The translations under genes and the position numbers were made by a program. The notes under the pieces were generated by a model. That model had not been told where the DNA came from, ran no database searches, and saw only the letters and a list, made by a program, of their open reading frames with translations. This document shows positions 1 to 6,904 of a DNA stretch of 11,143 bases, piece after piece; the first letter of the stretch is position 1; every line of letters begins with the position of its first letter. The stretch spans positions 1 to 11,143 of the forward strand of contig DATMXR010000202.1 of assembly GCA_035561315.1 (NCBI GenBank). Reading direction: 5' to 3'. This DNA comes from JAEYLA01 sp035561315 (GTDB lineage Bacteria > Bacillota > Clostridia > Christensenellales > CAG-138).

Positions 1-185
1 GATACATTCTGCCGGGCGGGCTGCCGCAACCCGGTATCCTGCGGGTATCTGCCCGGCTTTTGCGGCGCGGGGGCTTGTCCCGCGCCGCCGGACGGGGAAG
101 TGCCCGGCCGGTGCGTAGGCGCATACACCCGCGTATTCTGAGGCCCTCTTTTGGAGCTATTTCCGCCAGTTCCCTTGTTTTGCAT
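1..185 (-). CDS. Partial CDS, N-terminal tail of a probable FtsQ/DivIB division protein
   Basis: This reading frame opens with ATG at 185-183 and stays open for 61 codons to the window edge, so its C-terminal part is missing. A GAGGAA Shine-Dalgarno site at 191-196 overlaps the murA stop codon and sits 6 to 7 bases before the ATG, so the gene is probably translationally coupled to murA. The visible part has no membrane segment. It is rich in Gly, Pro, Gln, Ser and Arg and looks disordered. FtsQ/DivIB proteins often begin with such a cytoplasmic tail before a single transmembrane helix and a POTRA domain, and ftsQ commonly follows the mur genes in dcw clusters. The product name therefore rests on position and composition only, because no diagnostic domain is inside the window. 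Residues 19-24 (RVYAPT) resemble residues 16-21 of FtsL in this window. It could instead be another membrane protein with a disordered tail. Confidence 0.68.
   Translation of the reverse strand, partial: MQNKGTGGNSSKRGPQNTRVYAPTHRPGTSPSGGAGQAPAPQKPGRYPQDTGLRQPARQNV
111..133 (-). repeat. Copy 2 of a 23-bp imperfect repeat, encoding RVYAPT in the last ORF
   Basis: This segment matches 9578-9600 at 20 of 23 positions. Both copies lie in the N-terminal tail of a putative division protein, 18 to 24 codons from its start here and 15 to 21 in ftsL. Confidence 0.55.
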
Positions 186-190
186 CCGGC

Positions 191-196
191 TTCCTC
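191..196 (-). promoter_or_regulatory. Ribosome binding site of the partial downstream ORF, overlapping the murA stop
   Basis: The minus strand reads GAGGAA here, and the murA stop TGA (195-197) shares its first bases. It is placed 6 bases before the ATG at 185. This supports the short ORF as a real gene and implies coupling to murA translation. Confidence 0.7.
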
Positions 197-1457
197 AAAG
201 CGTTTCTTCCTGCCTGTGAATATTCGCGCCCAGCGCCGCGAGATCGCGCGCGATGTTTTCATAGCCGCGGTCCACATGCTCCGCGCCGTGCACCACCGTT
301 TCGCCCTCCGCGCGGAGCCCCGCCAGTATCAGCGCCGCGCCGCCGCGCAGGTCCCTTGCGTCCACATTCGCTCCCGTAAGCCGCTTCACGCCGCGTATGA
401 CGGCGATGCGCCCGTTCACGCTGCTTTCCGCGCCCATGCGCGTCAGCTCCGAGGCGTGCTTGAACCGGCTTTCGAACACGTTCTCCACGATGACGGAAGT
501 GCCGTCCGCCACCGTGCACAGCGCGAATATCTGCGCCTGCATGTCGGTGGGGAAGCCGGGGTGGGGCAAAGTCTCCACGCGCTTTAATTCGCGCGGGCGT
601 TTGGGGCCGGTCACGCGCAGGTAATTTGTGCCGAACTGCACCCCGCAGCCCGCCTCCCTGAGCTTGCCGATAACGCTGCCCAGGTGCTCGGGCGAGATGC
701 CGCGGATGCATACGTCCCCGCCGGTGATGGCCGCCCCGCACAGGTAAGTGCCGGTGACGATGCGGTCCGCCATGACGCGGTGCTCCACAGGCCTCGGGTC
801 GCAGCCGCCTTTGATTTCGATGGCGGAGCTTCCCGCGCCTTTTACCGAATAGCCGAGCGCACAGAGGAAATTCTGCAGATCCACGATCTCCGGCTCGCGC
901 GCGGCGTTTTGTATCACGGTCTCTCCGCGGGCGGAGACGGCGGCCATCATGGCGTTTTCCGTCGCGCCCACGCTCGGGTAATCCAGATGGATGTTGGCGC
1001 CGACCAGGTTCCCGCCCGCGCAGCGGATGGTGCCGTAGGATTCCTCTATTTCCACGCCCAGAGCGCCCAAAGCCGCGATGTGCAGGTCGATGGGCCGCAA
1101 TCCGATATCGCAGCCGCCCGGGAATGTCGCCACCGCGCGCCCGAACTTCCCTACCATGGGGCCTAAAAGGAAGATCGAGGACCTGAGGGACTTGGACAAA
1201 TGCTCCGGAAGCTCATGGCACTGCGCGTCCCGCGGGTCTATGGTAAGAACGTTTCCTTCCCAGGAGACCGTACAGCCGAGCGCGCGCAGCAGTTCTATCA
1301 TGTTGTATACGTCGCTCAGGCGCGGACAATCGGTCAAACGCACTGGGTGCTGCGCCAGCAGCGCGGCCGCCAGGATAGGCAGCGCGGCATTTTTGGCGCC
1401 TGGCGCGTTCAGCTCGCCGCAAAGCGGCGACCCGCCCGCCACGATGATACGGGACAT
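195..1457 (-). CDS. murA: UDP-N-acetylglucosamine 1-carboxyvinyltransferase MurA
   Basis: This 420-residue cytoplasmic enzyme matches the usual MurA length. MurA transfers enolpyruvate from phosphoenolpyruvate to UDP-GlcNAc, the committed step of peptidoglycan precursor synthesis. The N-terminal PGAKNAALPI carries the conserved Lys22-Asn23 pair. The loop FPGGCDIGLRP carries the catalytic Cys116 and Arg121, corresponding to Cys115 and Arg120 of E. coli. PTDMQ carries Asp305, and HVDRGYE near the C-terminus carries Arg397. The active site is therefore complete, and the Cys form predicts fosfomycin sensitivity. The start is ATG at 1457: the Shine-Dalgarno GGAGGTGA lies 6 bases upstream, whereas a TTG one codon earlier would be only 3 bases away. 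The gene follows ftsW after 118 bases that hold a terminator-like hairpin. Bacillota often carry a second MurA elsewhere; this copy could be either paralogue. Confidence 0.98.
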   Translation of the reverse strand: MSRIIVAGGSPLCGELNAPGAKNAALPILAAALLAQHPVRLTDCPRLSDVYNMIELLRALGCTVSWEGNVLTIDPRDAQCHELPEHLSKSLRSSIFLLGPMVGKFGRAVATFPGGCDIGLRPIDLHIAALGALGVEIEESYGTIRCAGGNLVGANIHLDYPSVGATENAMMAAVSARGETVIQNAAREPEIVDLQNFLCALGYSVKGAGSSAIEIKGGCDPRPVEHRVMADRIVTGTYLCGAAITGGDVCIRGISPEHLGSVIGKLREAGCGVQFGTNYLRVTGPKRPRELKRVETLPHPGFPTDMQAQIFALCTVADGTSVIVENVFESRFKHASELTRMGAESSVNGRIAVIRGVKRLTGANVDARDLRGGAALILAGLRAEGETVVHGAEHVDRGYENIARDLAALGANIHRQEETL

Positions 1458-1463
1458 CAAATT

Positions 1464-1471
1464 TCACCTCC
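1464..1471 (-). promoter_or_regulatory. Strong ribosome binding site of murA (decides the ATG start)
   Basis: GGAGGTGA on the minus strand is an almost full anti-16S complement. It lies 6 bases before ATG at 1457 and only 3 before an in-frame TTG at 1460, so the ATG is preferred. Its first bases are part of one arm of an inverted repeat (1470-1507). Confidence 0.85.
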
Positions 1472-1507
1472 GGATGGCTCGCGAACAATTTCATCTTATG
1501 CATCCGG
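1470..1507 (-). repeat. Inverted repeat (7-bp arms) reaching into the murA ribosome binding site
   Basis: On the minus strand CCGGATG (1501-1507) and CATCCGG (1470-1476) are perfect complements separated by 24 bases. The downstream arm ends in the first two bases of the murA Shine-Dalgarno sequence. In the mRNA this could form a hairpin just upstream of the murA start. A regulatory effect is inference. Confidence 0.45.
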
Positions 1508-1511
1508 TTGG

Positions 1512-1540
1512 AAAAACGTGCCGTACCCAAGTCCCGGCAC
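1512..1540 (-). terminator. Probable intrinsic terminator between ftsW and murA
   Basis: On the minus strand GTGCCG (1535-1540) and CGGCAC (1518-1523) form a perfect 6-bp GC-rich stem with an 11-base loop, followed after one G by five T (1512-1516). It lies about 36 bases past the ftsW stop. The stem is short, so termination may be partial. I saw no convincing promoter between it and murA, which suggests some readthrough feeds murA and the next gene. Confidence 0.55.
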
Positions 1541-1575
1541 CTGCGTCCCCTGTTCCTCGCTTCAAAGCCAGTACT

Positions 1576-2688
1576 CTATAATTCGGATGTATGGCGCGAA
1601 ATGTTTAGCAGCACGCCCATTGCGCTCATAAAAATCAGCAATGAGCTGCCTCCCGCGCTGATAAACGGCATCGCCTGGCCGGTGGTGGGCATGACGCCCG
1701 TGACGACGCCCACGTTCACCGCGACCTGCAGCGCAAATACGATGGTGATGCCCGCGGCAAGCAGGCTCCCGAAGCGGTCCTTGCACTTTAAAGCCACGCG
1801 TATGCCGCGGTATACGATAAACAAATACAGCAGCAGCACCACCGCCGCGCCGATAAACCCAAGCTCCTCCCCGACGATGGAAAACACGAAGTCGCTTTCC
1901 CCGAACGTCAGGTAGAGAAGCTTCTGGCGGCTGTTGCTCAGGCCCTGCCCGAACAGGCCGCCCGCGCCCAAAGCGTAGAGTGACTGTATGAGCTGGTAGC
2001 CCGTGCCGGAGGCGTCCTCCCACGGGTCCGTGAAGCTGACCAGCCGCGCGAGCCGGTAAGGCTCTATGACGGCAAGCAATATAAACAGCCCCACCCCCGC
2101 AAGCATCAGCAGCGCGATGTACTTAAAATCCGCCCCGCCCACATACAGCATGGCGATGCCCATCATGCCTATGATAACGGCCATGGACATATTGGGCTGG
2201 AGCATGATGAGCCCGCATATGAGCCCCAGTACCAGAAGCATGGGCAAAAGCCCCTTGACGAAATCCTTCATCAGGTGCTGGCGGCTGGCCATAAACGCGC
2301 TCATGTATATCATCATGCCGAACTTCGCCACCTCGGAGGGCTGTATGCTCTGCCCCGCGATGGAAAGCCAGCGCTTCGCGCCGTTGTATTCGCTGCCGAA
2401 CAGCAGCACCGCAACGAGCAAAATCACGCAGACGAACAGAATGGGGGTCTTGAGTTTATCCAGCACATGGTAATCCAGCCGCGTGAGCAGGAGCATGACC
2501 GGTATGGAGAGGGCGAGGTAGGTCGCCTGCTTGCGCACGTAAAACAGCGAATCGCCGATCTTTTCCTGCGCGGAATAGTAGCTGGCGGAGAACACCATCA
2601 CAAGGCCGATGGCGCACAACGCAAGCACCACGATCAGTATGCCGAAATCCATGCGCCCCGGCTTTGCTTTTTTCAGCTCACGCTCCAT
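1576..2688 (-). CDS. ftsW: SEDS-family peptidoglycan polymerase FtsW/SpoVE
   Basis: The 370-residue polytopic membrane protein has the SEDS-family pattern of about ten hydrophobic segments. SEDS proteins polymerise lipid II glycan strands at the septum together with a class B PBP, here encoded a few genes upstream. Family motifs in order are GAKRWL (residues 103-108), QPSEVAKF (116-123), LQPNMS (163-168), GESDFVFSIVGEELGF (263-278) and PTTGQAMPFISAGGSSL (334-350). Asp266 in ESDF aligns with the essential acidic residue of RodA/FtsW. Many relatives read QPDLGT where this protein has QPNMS. The start is ATG at 2688 with GGAGG at 2700-2704, a spacing of 11 bases, which is slightly long. Sequence alone does not separate vegetative FtsW from the sporulation paralogue SpoVE; FtsW is chosen because this is the only SEDS gene in the cluster. 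A terminator-like hairpin follows it. Confidence 0.95.
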   Translation of the reverse strand: MERELKKAKPGRMDFGILIVVLALCAIGLVMVFSASYYSAQEKIGDSLFYVRKQATYLALSIPVMLLLTRLDYHVLDKLKTPILFVCVILLVAVLLFGSEYNGAKRWLSIAGQSIQPSEVAKFGMMIYMSAFMASRQHLMKDFVKGLLPMLLVLGLICGLIMLQPNMSMAVIIGMMGIAMLYVGGADFKYIALLMLAGVGLFILLAVIEPYRLARLVSFTDPWEDASGTGYQLIQSLYALGAGGLFGQGLSNSRQKLLYLTFGESDFVFSIVGEELGFIGAAVVLLLYLFIVYRGIRVALKCKDRFGSLLAAGITIVFALQVAVNVGVVTGVMPTTGQAMPFISAGGSSLLIFMSAMGVLLNISRHTSEL

Positions 2689-2730
2689 ATTGCAGGCTTC
2701 CTCCCGCAGCTTCCGTTCCTAAGGCCAATA

Positions 2731-2785
2731 CCGCCCTTCATCCTATGCGGGCGGCCATGCCGTTTATTCCTGATTTTTCGGCATA
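2731..2785 (-). repeat. Two tandem hairpins in the murD-ftsW gap
   Basis: After the murD stop the minus strand holds ATGCCG/CGGCAT arms (2779-2784 and 2757-2762, 16-base loop, plus one possible G-U pair). A second hairpin with perfect 6-bp arms CCGCCC/GGGCGG follows (2749-2754 and 2731-2736, 12-base loop). Neither is followed by a T tract, so they are not terminators. They may stabilise or mark mRNA ends; no promoter was seen in this 102-base gap. Confidence 0.4.
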
Positions 2786-2790
2786 CCGCG

Positions 2791-4146
2791 CTACGCCGGG
2801 TACGCCGATACGATATCCTTGAACACGCGGCCGCGCTGCTCGAAATTATCGAACATATCCCAGCTTGCGCAGGCCGGGGAAAGCAGCACCGTATCGCCGG
2901 GGGCGGCAAGCGCCCGCGCCATATCGACCGCTTCTTTAAAACCGCCCGCGCAATGGGCGATGTTTGTAAAGCCCGCGCGCTTTGCGGCGTCCATGATCTT
3001 TTCCGCCGTAACCCCCAGCGCCACCGCGGCTTTCACGCGGCTTTCCATGATTACGGCGAACAGCTCGTCAAACGAGCTGTGCTTGTCGTACCCGCCCAGG
3101 ATAAGCACCGTCGGCCGGTCCATGGCGGCGACCGCCTTGATGGTACTGTCCGGGTTGGTGCCCTTGCTGTCGTTGATGTAGCGCACGCCCCGGCGCTCAC
3201 AGGCGAACTCGATCCTGTGCTCCACGCCGGGGAACGTCATGAGCGTTTCGCGGATGACGGCGGGTCCAACGCCGCGCGAGAGCGCGATGCAGGCGCACAG
3301 CATGGCGTTTTCGAGATTGTGCGCGCCGGGGATGCGGATCTCCTCCTTCAGGCACAATAACCCTTCCCGCCCGCCGAAGCGGAAGCGGACCTCCTGCCCG
3401 GACAGATACACGCCCTCCTTTACTTCCACCCGGCGGGAGAAAAAGAGCGTGCGCGCCGGGGTCTTTGCCGCCATATCGCGCACCACGGGATCGTCGTAAT
3501 TGAGTATGGCGAAATCGTCCGCAGTCTGGTTGCCGAATATCTTGCATTTCGCGGCGATATAGTTTTCCATGGTCAGAAACCGGTCCAGATGGTCCTCCGT
3601 GATATTGCAGACCGCCGCCGCCTTTGCGTGGAAGAACACGTTGCCCTCCAATTGCAGCGCCGCCGTTTCCGCCACGATCACGTCCCCTTCCCGGGTTTCG
3701 AGCGCGCGCTGCGTGATGGGCGTGCCGATGTTGCCCAAAACAAACGTGTTCCTGCCCGCACTCTTAAATATCTCGCCGGTGAGGGCGGTGCAGGTCGTCT
3801 TTCCGTTGGTGCCGGTGATGCATAAAAACTCGCCCTTCGCGTACCGCCAGCCGAGCTCGATCTCACTGACGACTTCGACCCCCGCCGCCCGCGCCTCTTC
3901 CACAAACGGCTGGAACAGCGAAACGCCGGGGCTGACCACCACAAGATCCACGTTGGGGATATAGTCCGCCGGGTCTTTGCCCAGCGCGTCGATATACCTG
4001 ACATCCGGAAGCGAGTCCGCAAGCTCCGGCACCTCTGTGCGTGAATCGTTGAGTACCAGGTGCCAACCCTCCGAAGTGAGCAGCCGGGCGCTCGCGATGC
4101 CGGAGCGCGCCATGCCGACGATGAGCGCGGTTTTCAATGAATTCAT
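2791..4146 (-). CDS. murD: UDP-N-acetylmuramoyl-L-alanine--D-glutamate ligase MurD
   Basis: This ATP-dependent cytoplasmic Mur ligase adds D-glutamate to UDP-MurNAc-L-Ala. As called it has 451 residues, normal for MurD. An N-terminal Rossmann motif (VGMARSGIASARLL) is followed by the ATP loop TGTNGKTT at 111-118. NITEDHLDR (181-189) carries the metal-binding His186, Lys200 is the expected carbamylated lysine, NDSKGTN is at 325-331, and LLSPACASWDMFDNFEQRG lies near the C-terminus. The usual ELSSFQLE motif reads ETAALQLE at 160-167, which is unusual. The start is uncertain. ATG at 4146 directly abuts an AAAGGG Shine-Dalgarno-like stretch. TTG at 4137 would have that site 9 bases upstream. An upstream in-frame ATG at 4263 has a good GGAGGG site but would add 39 residues unlike any MurD domain. 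Product identity is secure; the exact N-terminus is not. Confidence 0.96.
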   Translation of the reverse strand: MNSLKTALIVGMARSGIASARLLTSEGWHLVLNDSRTEVPELADSLPDVRYIDALGKDPADYIPNVDLVVVSPGVSLFQPFVEEARAAGVEVVSEIELGWRYAKGEFLCITGTNGKTTCTALTGEIFKSAGRNTFVLGNIGTPITQRALETREGDVIVAETAALQLEGNVFFHAKAAAVCNITEDHLDRFLTMENYIAAKCKIFGNQTADDFAILNYDDPVVRDMAAKTPARTLFFSRRVEVKEGVYLSGQEVRFRFGGREGLLCLKEEIRIPGAHNLENAMLCACIALSRGVGPAVIRETLMTFPGVEHRIEFACERRGVRYINDSKGTNPDSTIKAVAAMDRPTVLILGGYDKHSSFDELFAVIMESRVKAAVALGVTAEKIMDAAKRAGFTNIAHCAGGFKEAVDMARALAAPGDTVLLSPACASWDMFDNFEQRGRVFKDIVSAYPA

Positions 4147-4201
4147 CCCTTTCCGAATTTCGCCTGTCAATCTGAAACGTCCCAATGGACGATGCTTTAC
4201 T

Positions 4202-4222
4202 AAAAAAAGCCGTTCGGGCGGC
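4202..4222 (-). terminator. Terminator-like hairpin with T7 tract between mraY and murD
   Basis: The minus strand has GCCG (4219-4222), a 6-base loop, CGGC (4209-4212) and then seven T (4202-4208). The stem is only 4 bp, so it is weak alone, but the T tract is unusually pure for this GC-rich region. It lies directly beside a 13-bp hairpin (4222-4266), which may stack on it or compete with it. Confidence 0.42.
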
Positions 4223-4266
4223 AGATGCTTGAGGCAACAGAGCCGCCTCTTTCCCTCAAACATCCG
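4222..4266 (-). ncRNA. Candidate structured leader RNA upstream of murD (13-bp hairpin, possible pseudoknot)
   Basis: In the minus-strand RNA, positions 4254-4266 pair with 4222-4234 over 13 bp with two G-U pairs and no mismatch, leaving a 19-base loop. The loop contains GGCGG (4243-4247), which is complementary to CCGCC just after the stem (4217-4221). An H-type pseudoknot is therefore possible and would exclude the adjacent terminator-like hairpin. The structure lies in the 195-base mraY-murD gap. It matches no RNA family I can name. An in-frame upstream ATG (4261-4263) lies in the stem. Function is inference. Confidence 0.35.
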
Positions 4267-4341
4267 TCAGTCCCTCCGCCACGCCAAGCGCCAACTAAAA
4301 ACGCGGCATCCCGAGACCCGCCCAGAACGGCAAACAGTCGA

Positions 4342-5340
4342 TCATACGTACGCCAAAAGGCAAACAAGGCACAATATGGCGGTCACTATCATATACATCG
4401 AAACAATTTTGGTTTCCGGTACCCCCATCAGCTCAAAATGATGGTGCAGCGGCGCCATTTTGAAGATACGCTTCTTGCGGAGCTTGTACGAGCCGACCTG
4501 CAGAATAACGCTGACCGCCGACGCGACGAAGCACCCGCCCATAACGGGCAAAAACAGCAGCCCGCGGCTGAATATCGCCATCATGCAGACGGCGCCGCCC
4601 AGGGCCATGGAGCCGGTATCCCCCATGAACACGCGGGCGGGGTAGGTATTGAACCGCAAAAACGCGAGGCAGGCGCCGGATACCGCGGCGGAAAACACCG
4701 CCATGCCGCCCAAATTCGCGCTGTAGCCGACCTGCCCGTTGTCCGACGCCGCGATGGACAGCAGCATAAATATCAGGGACATCGCCACCGCGTAGATCAT
4801 GGTGACGCCGGAGGCCAGCCCATCCAGGCCGTCCGTCAGGTTGACGGAGTTGACCGTGCCGATGATGACGAACATCACAAACGGGATGTACCAAATGCCC
4901 AGGTTCCATTCCGTGCCCGAAAAGGGCAGCACGATGGAGGGGCCGATGAACGGGTTATTGTAGGCGGTGAGCGCCACGATGAACGCGAACACCAGCTGGG
5001 CGATGATCTTCTGGTAGGCGCTCAATCCAAGCGAGCGCTTGCGCTTGACCTTGATAAAATCATCCAGAAACCCTACAAGCCCGAACGCGAATGTGGTGAG
5101 CAGCGAGGGGAGCACAAACTCCAGCCCCGCCATGGAAAACGTCAGTGTGCCCGCCAATATGCCCGCCAGTATGATGAGGCCGCCCATCGTGGGGGTGCCG
5201 GATTTTACAAGGTGCGTCTGCGGGCCGTCGTCCCGCTCGGTCTGGCCGAATTTAAGCCTCCTGAGCATGGGTATCACAAGCGGCCCCAAGAGCAGGGTTA
5301 CCAGAAAACTGAGCAATAACGCCAGTATGAGCTGTTGCAT
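4342..5340 (-). CDS. mraY: Phospho-N-acetylmuramoyl-pentapeptide-transferase MraY
   Basis: This integral membrane enzyme transfers phospho-MurNAc-pentapeptide from UDP to undecaprenyl phosphate, making lipid I on the inner face of the membrane. The 332-residue protein has about ten hydrophobic segments and the full set of MraY signatures. These are RDDGPQTHLVKSGTPTMGG (36-54), the Asp93-Asp94 pair in FLDDFIK, NLTDGLDGLA (167-176), FMGDTGS (238-244) with the catalytic-site Asp, and the triple-His loop PLHHHFEL (297-304). The start is ATG at 5340 with GGAGG at 5346-5350, 5 bases upstream. It follows murE after 34 bases with no promoter, so the two are probably co-transcribed. murF, which lies between murE and mraY in many bacteria, is absent here. 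A 195-base gap with RNA structure separates it from murD. Confidence 0.98.
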   Translation of the reverse strand: MQQLILALLLSFLVTLLLGPLVIPMLRRLKFGQTERDDGPQTHLVKSGTPTMGGLIILAGILAGTLTFSMAGLEFVLPSLLTTFAFGLVGFLDDFIKVKRKRSLGLSAYQKIIAQLVFAFIVALTAYNNPFIGPSIVLPFSGTEWNLGIWYIPFVMFVIIGTVNSVNLTDGLDGLASGVTMIYAVAMSLIFMLLSIAASDNGQVGYSANLGGMAVFSAAVSGACLAFLRFNTYPARVFMGDTGSMALGGAVCMMAIFSRGLLFLPVMGGCFVASAVSVILQVGSYKLRKKRIFKMAPLHHHFELMGVPETKIVSMYMIVTAILCLVCLLAYV

Positions 5341-5374
5341 TTCTTCCTCCGGTTTGCTTTGGTGCGTACGACGA

Positions 5375-6817
5375 TCAGCGGTTCAATTCGCCAAGCAGCT
5401 CCAGCACGGTCTCCTTGTCGTCGAAATGGTGCTTGATGCCGTTGATCTCCTGATAATTTTCATGGCCCTTGCCCGCAATGACGATGACGTCGTCCTTTCT
5501 TGCGTTCCTGAGCGCATGCAGGATCGCTTCGCGCCGCTGCTCTATTGTGATATATGCACAACCGGACTTTTTGACACCTTCCTCGATCGCCGCGAGTATT
5601 TCAAACGGGTCCTCCGTGCGCGGGTTGTCGCTGGTGACCACCAGGCGGTCGGAATACCGGCCCGCGATCTCGCCCATGATGGGGCGCTTCGCCCGATCCC
5701 TGTCCCCGCCGCAGCCGAACACGGTGATGATCCTGCCCTTGGCAAAACCGCGCACGGTCTTTAATACGTTCTCCAAAGCGTCGGGCGTGTGCGCGTAATC
5801 CACGAACACGGAGAAGCCGAGCGCCCCCGTATTGAGCGGCTCGAGCCTGCCCGAAACGCTCTGCATATCCTCGAGACCCGCTTTGATATGCTCCATGGGG
5901 ATGTTCAACCCAAGCCCCACGGCCACGGCGCCCATGGCGTTGAATACGCTGAAAAGCCCCGGTATGGGCACGTTGATGCGGGTAACGCCGCCGGGGAACC
6001 TAAGGTCGAACTGCACCCCGCGGGTAGTGATGTCGATCTCGCTGGCGCAGACATCCGCGCGCTCCCGTATGCCGAACGTGGTGATGGGCAGCGTAAGCCC
6101 CTCCAAAAGTTTGCCCGAATAGGGATCGTCTATGTTGACGACGCCGTGTTTGCTCTGCAAAAAGAGCTTCTTTTTCGCGGCGAGATAATTTTCAAACGTC
6201 TTATGGTAATCGAGATGGTCCTGCGTGAGGTTTGTGAACTCCGCCACGGAAAACGTCAGGCCGTGCACGCGGTTCTGGTCGAGCGAGTGGGAGGAGACCT
6301 CCATCACTACGATTTCGACGCCCTCATCCTTCATTTCCTTCAGCAGCCGGTACAGGTCCACGGATTCCGGCGTGGTGCGCTCCGTTTCGATGACCCGCGC
6401 GCCGATCATGTTTCTGATGGTCCCTATGAGCCCCACCTTTTTGCCCGCGTGCTCCGCGATGGCTTTGACCATGTAGGTGGTGGTGGTCTTTCCGTTGGTG
6501 CCCGTGATGCCGACTAGGCGCATGTCCCGTTCCGGGTGGCCGTAGAATTCCGCGGCCATTTCCGCCATGGCGATGCGGGAATTTTTGACGATGACCTGGG
6601 GTACTGGGAGCGCCAGCTCGCGTTCCGCGAGTATGGCGGAGGCTCCCGCTTCCACCGCCGAGGCGGCATATTCGTGCCCGTCCGAAAATGTTCCCACGAT
6701 GCAGCAGAAGAGGCTGCCCGGTTTTACTTTTCTTGAGTCGTATTGCAATACGTCAATGTCGGTATCCGCCCCGATGAGGCGGTGCTCAAAACCTTGGCAC
6801 AGTTTTGAAAGCAACAT
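5375..6817 (-). CDS. murE: UDP-N-acetylmuramoyl-tripeptide synthetase MurE, meso-diaminopimelate type
   Basis: This cytoplasmic Mur ligase adds the third stem-peptide residue to UDP-MurNAc-L-Ala-D-Glu using ATP. The 480-residue protein has the N-terminal UDP-binding domain, the ATP loop GITGTNGKTT (103-112), TTPES (148-152), the NLTQDHLDYH segment (196-205) and Lys215 in AAK, the likely carbamylated lysine. The C-terminal domain contains SDNPRTEDP. The DNPR motif (397-400) is the hallmark of enzymes that select meso-diaminopimelate rather than lysine, so the cell wall is predicted to be the mDAP type. The start is ATG at 6817 with AAGGAG at 6825-6830, 7 bases upstream. A 147-base gap with its own promoter precedes it, so it probably heads a sub-operon with mraY, murD and ftsW. 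Confidence 0.98.
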   Translation of the reverse strand: MLLSKLCQGFEHRLIGADTDIDVLQYDSRKVKPGSLFCCIVGTFSDGHEYAASAVEAGASAILAERELALPVPQVIVKNSRIAMAEMAAEFYGHPERDMRLVGITGTNGKTTTTYMVKAIAEHAGKKVGLIGTIRNMIGARVIETERTTPESVDLYRLLKEMKDEGVEIVVMEVSSHSLDQNRVHGLTFSVAEFTNLTQDHLDYHKTFENYLAAKKKLFLQSKHGVVNIDDPYSGKLLEGLTLPITTFGIRERADVCASEIDITTRGVQFDLRFPGGVTRINVPIPGLFSVFNAMGAVAVGLGLNIPMEHIKAGLEDMQSVSGRLEPLNTGALGFSVFVDYAHTPDALENVLKTVRGFAKGRIITVFGCGGDRDRAKRPIMGEIAGRYSDRLVVTSDNPRTEDPFEILAAIEEGVKKSGCAYITIEQRREAILHALRNARKDDVIVIAGKGHENYQEINGIKHHFDDKETVLELLGELNR

Positions 6818-6869
6818 TGTGGTTCTCCTTTTTTCCTGCTCACGCGTGCGGCAGTTAATCGGGCCTTAG

Positions 6870-6887
6870 GGCAATTGGCTGCTTGCC
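6870..6887 (-). repeat. Small hairpin in the murE 5' untranslated region
   Basis: The minus strand reads GGCAA, 8 bases, then TTGCC: a perfect 5-bp stem inside the leader predicted from the murE promoter. There is no T tract. It could be incidental. Confidence 0.25.
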
Positions 6888-6904
6888 TTTAAAAGACCTC
6901 ACTC

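Noticed and set aside
2275..3360. 361-codon plus-strand frame antisense to murD and ftsW
   Set aside because: It spans parts of two well-supported genes on the opposite strand and shows no domain or sensible start context.
4297..4321. Possible terminator just after mraY (GCGG/CCGC stem followed by G and T5)
   Set aside because: The stem is only 4 bp with an 11-base loop, too weak to call; the element at 4202-4266 is a better candidate.
4225..5319. 364-codon plus-strand frame antisense to mraY
   Set aside because: The translation is rich in His, Arg, Gln and Asp without motifs, and mraY on the other strand has all its signatures.
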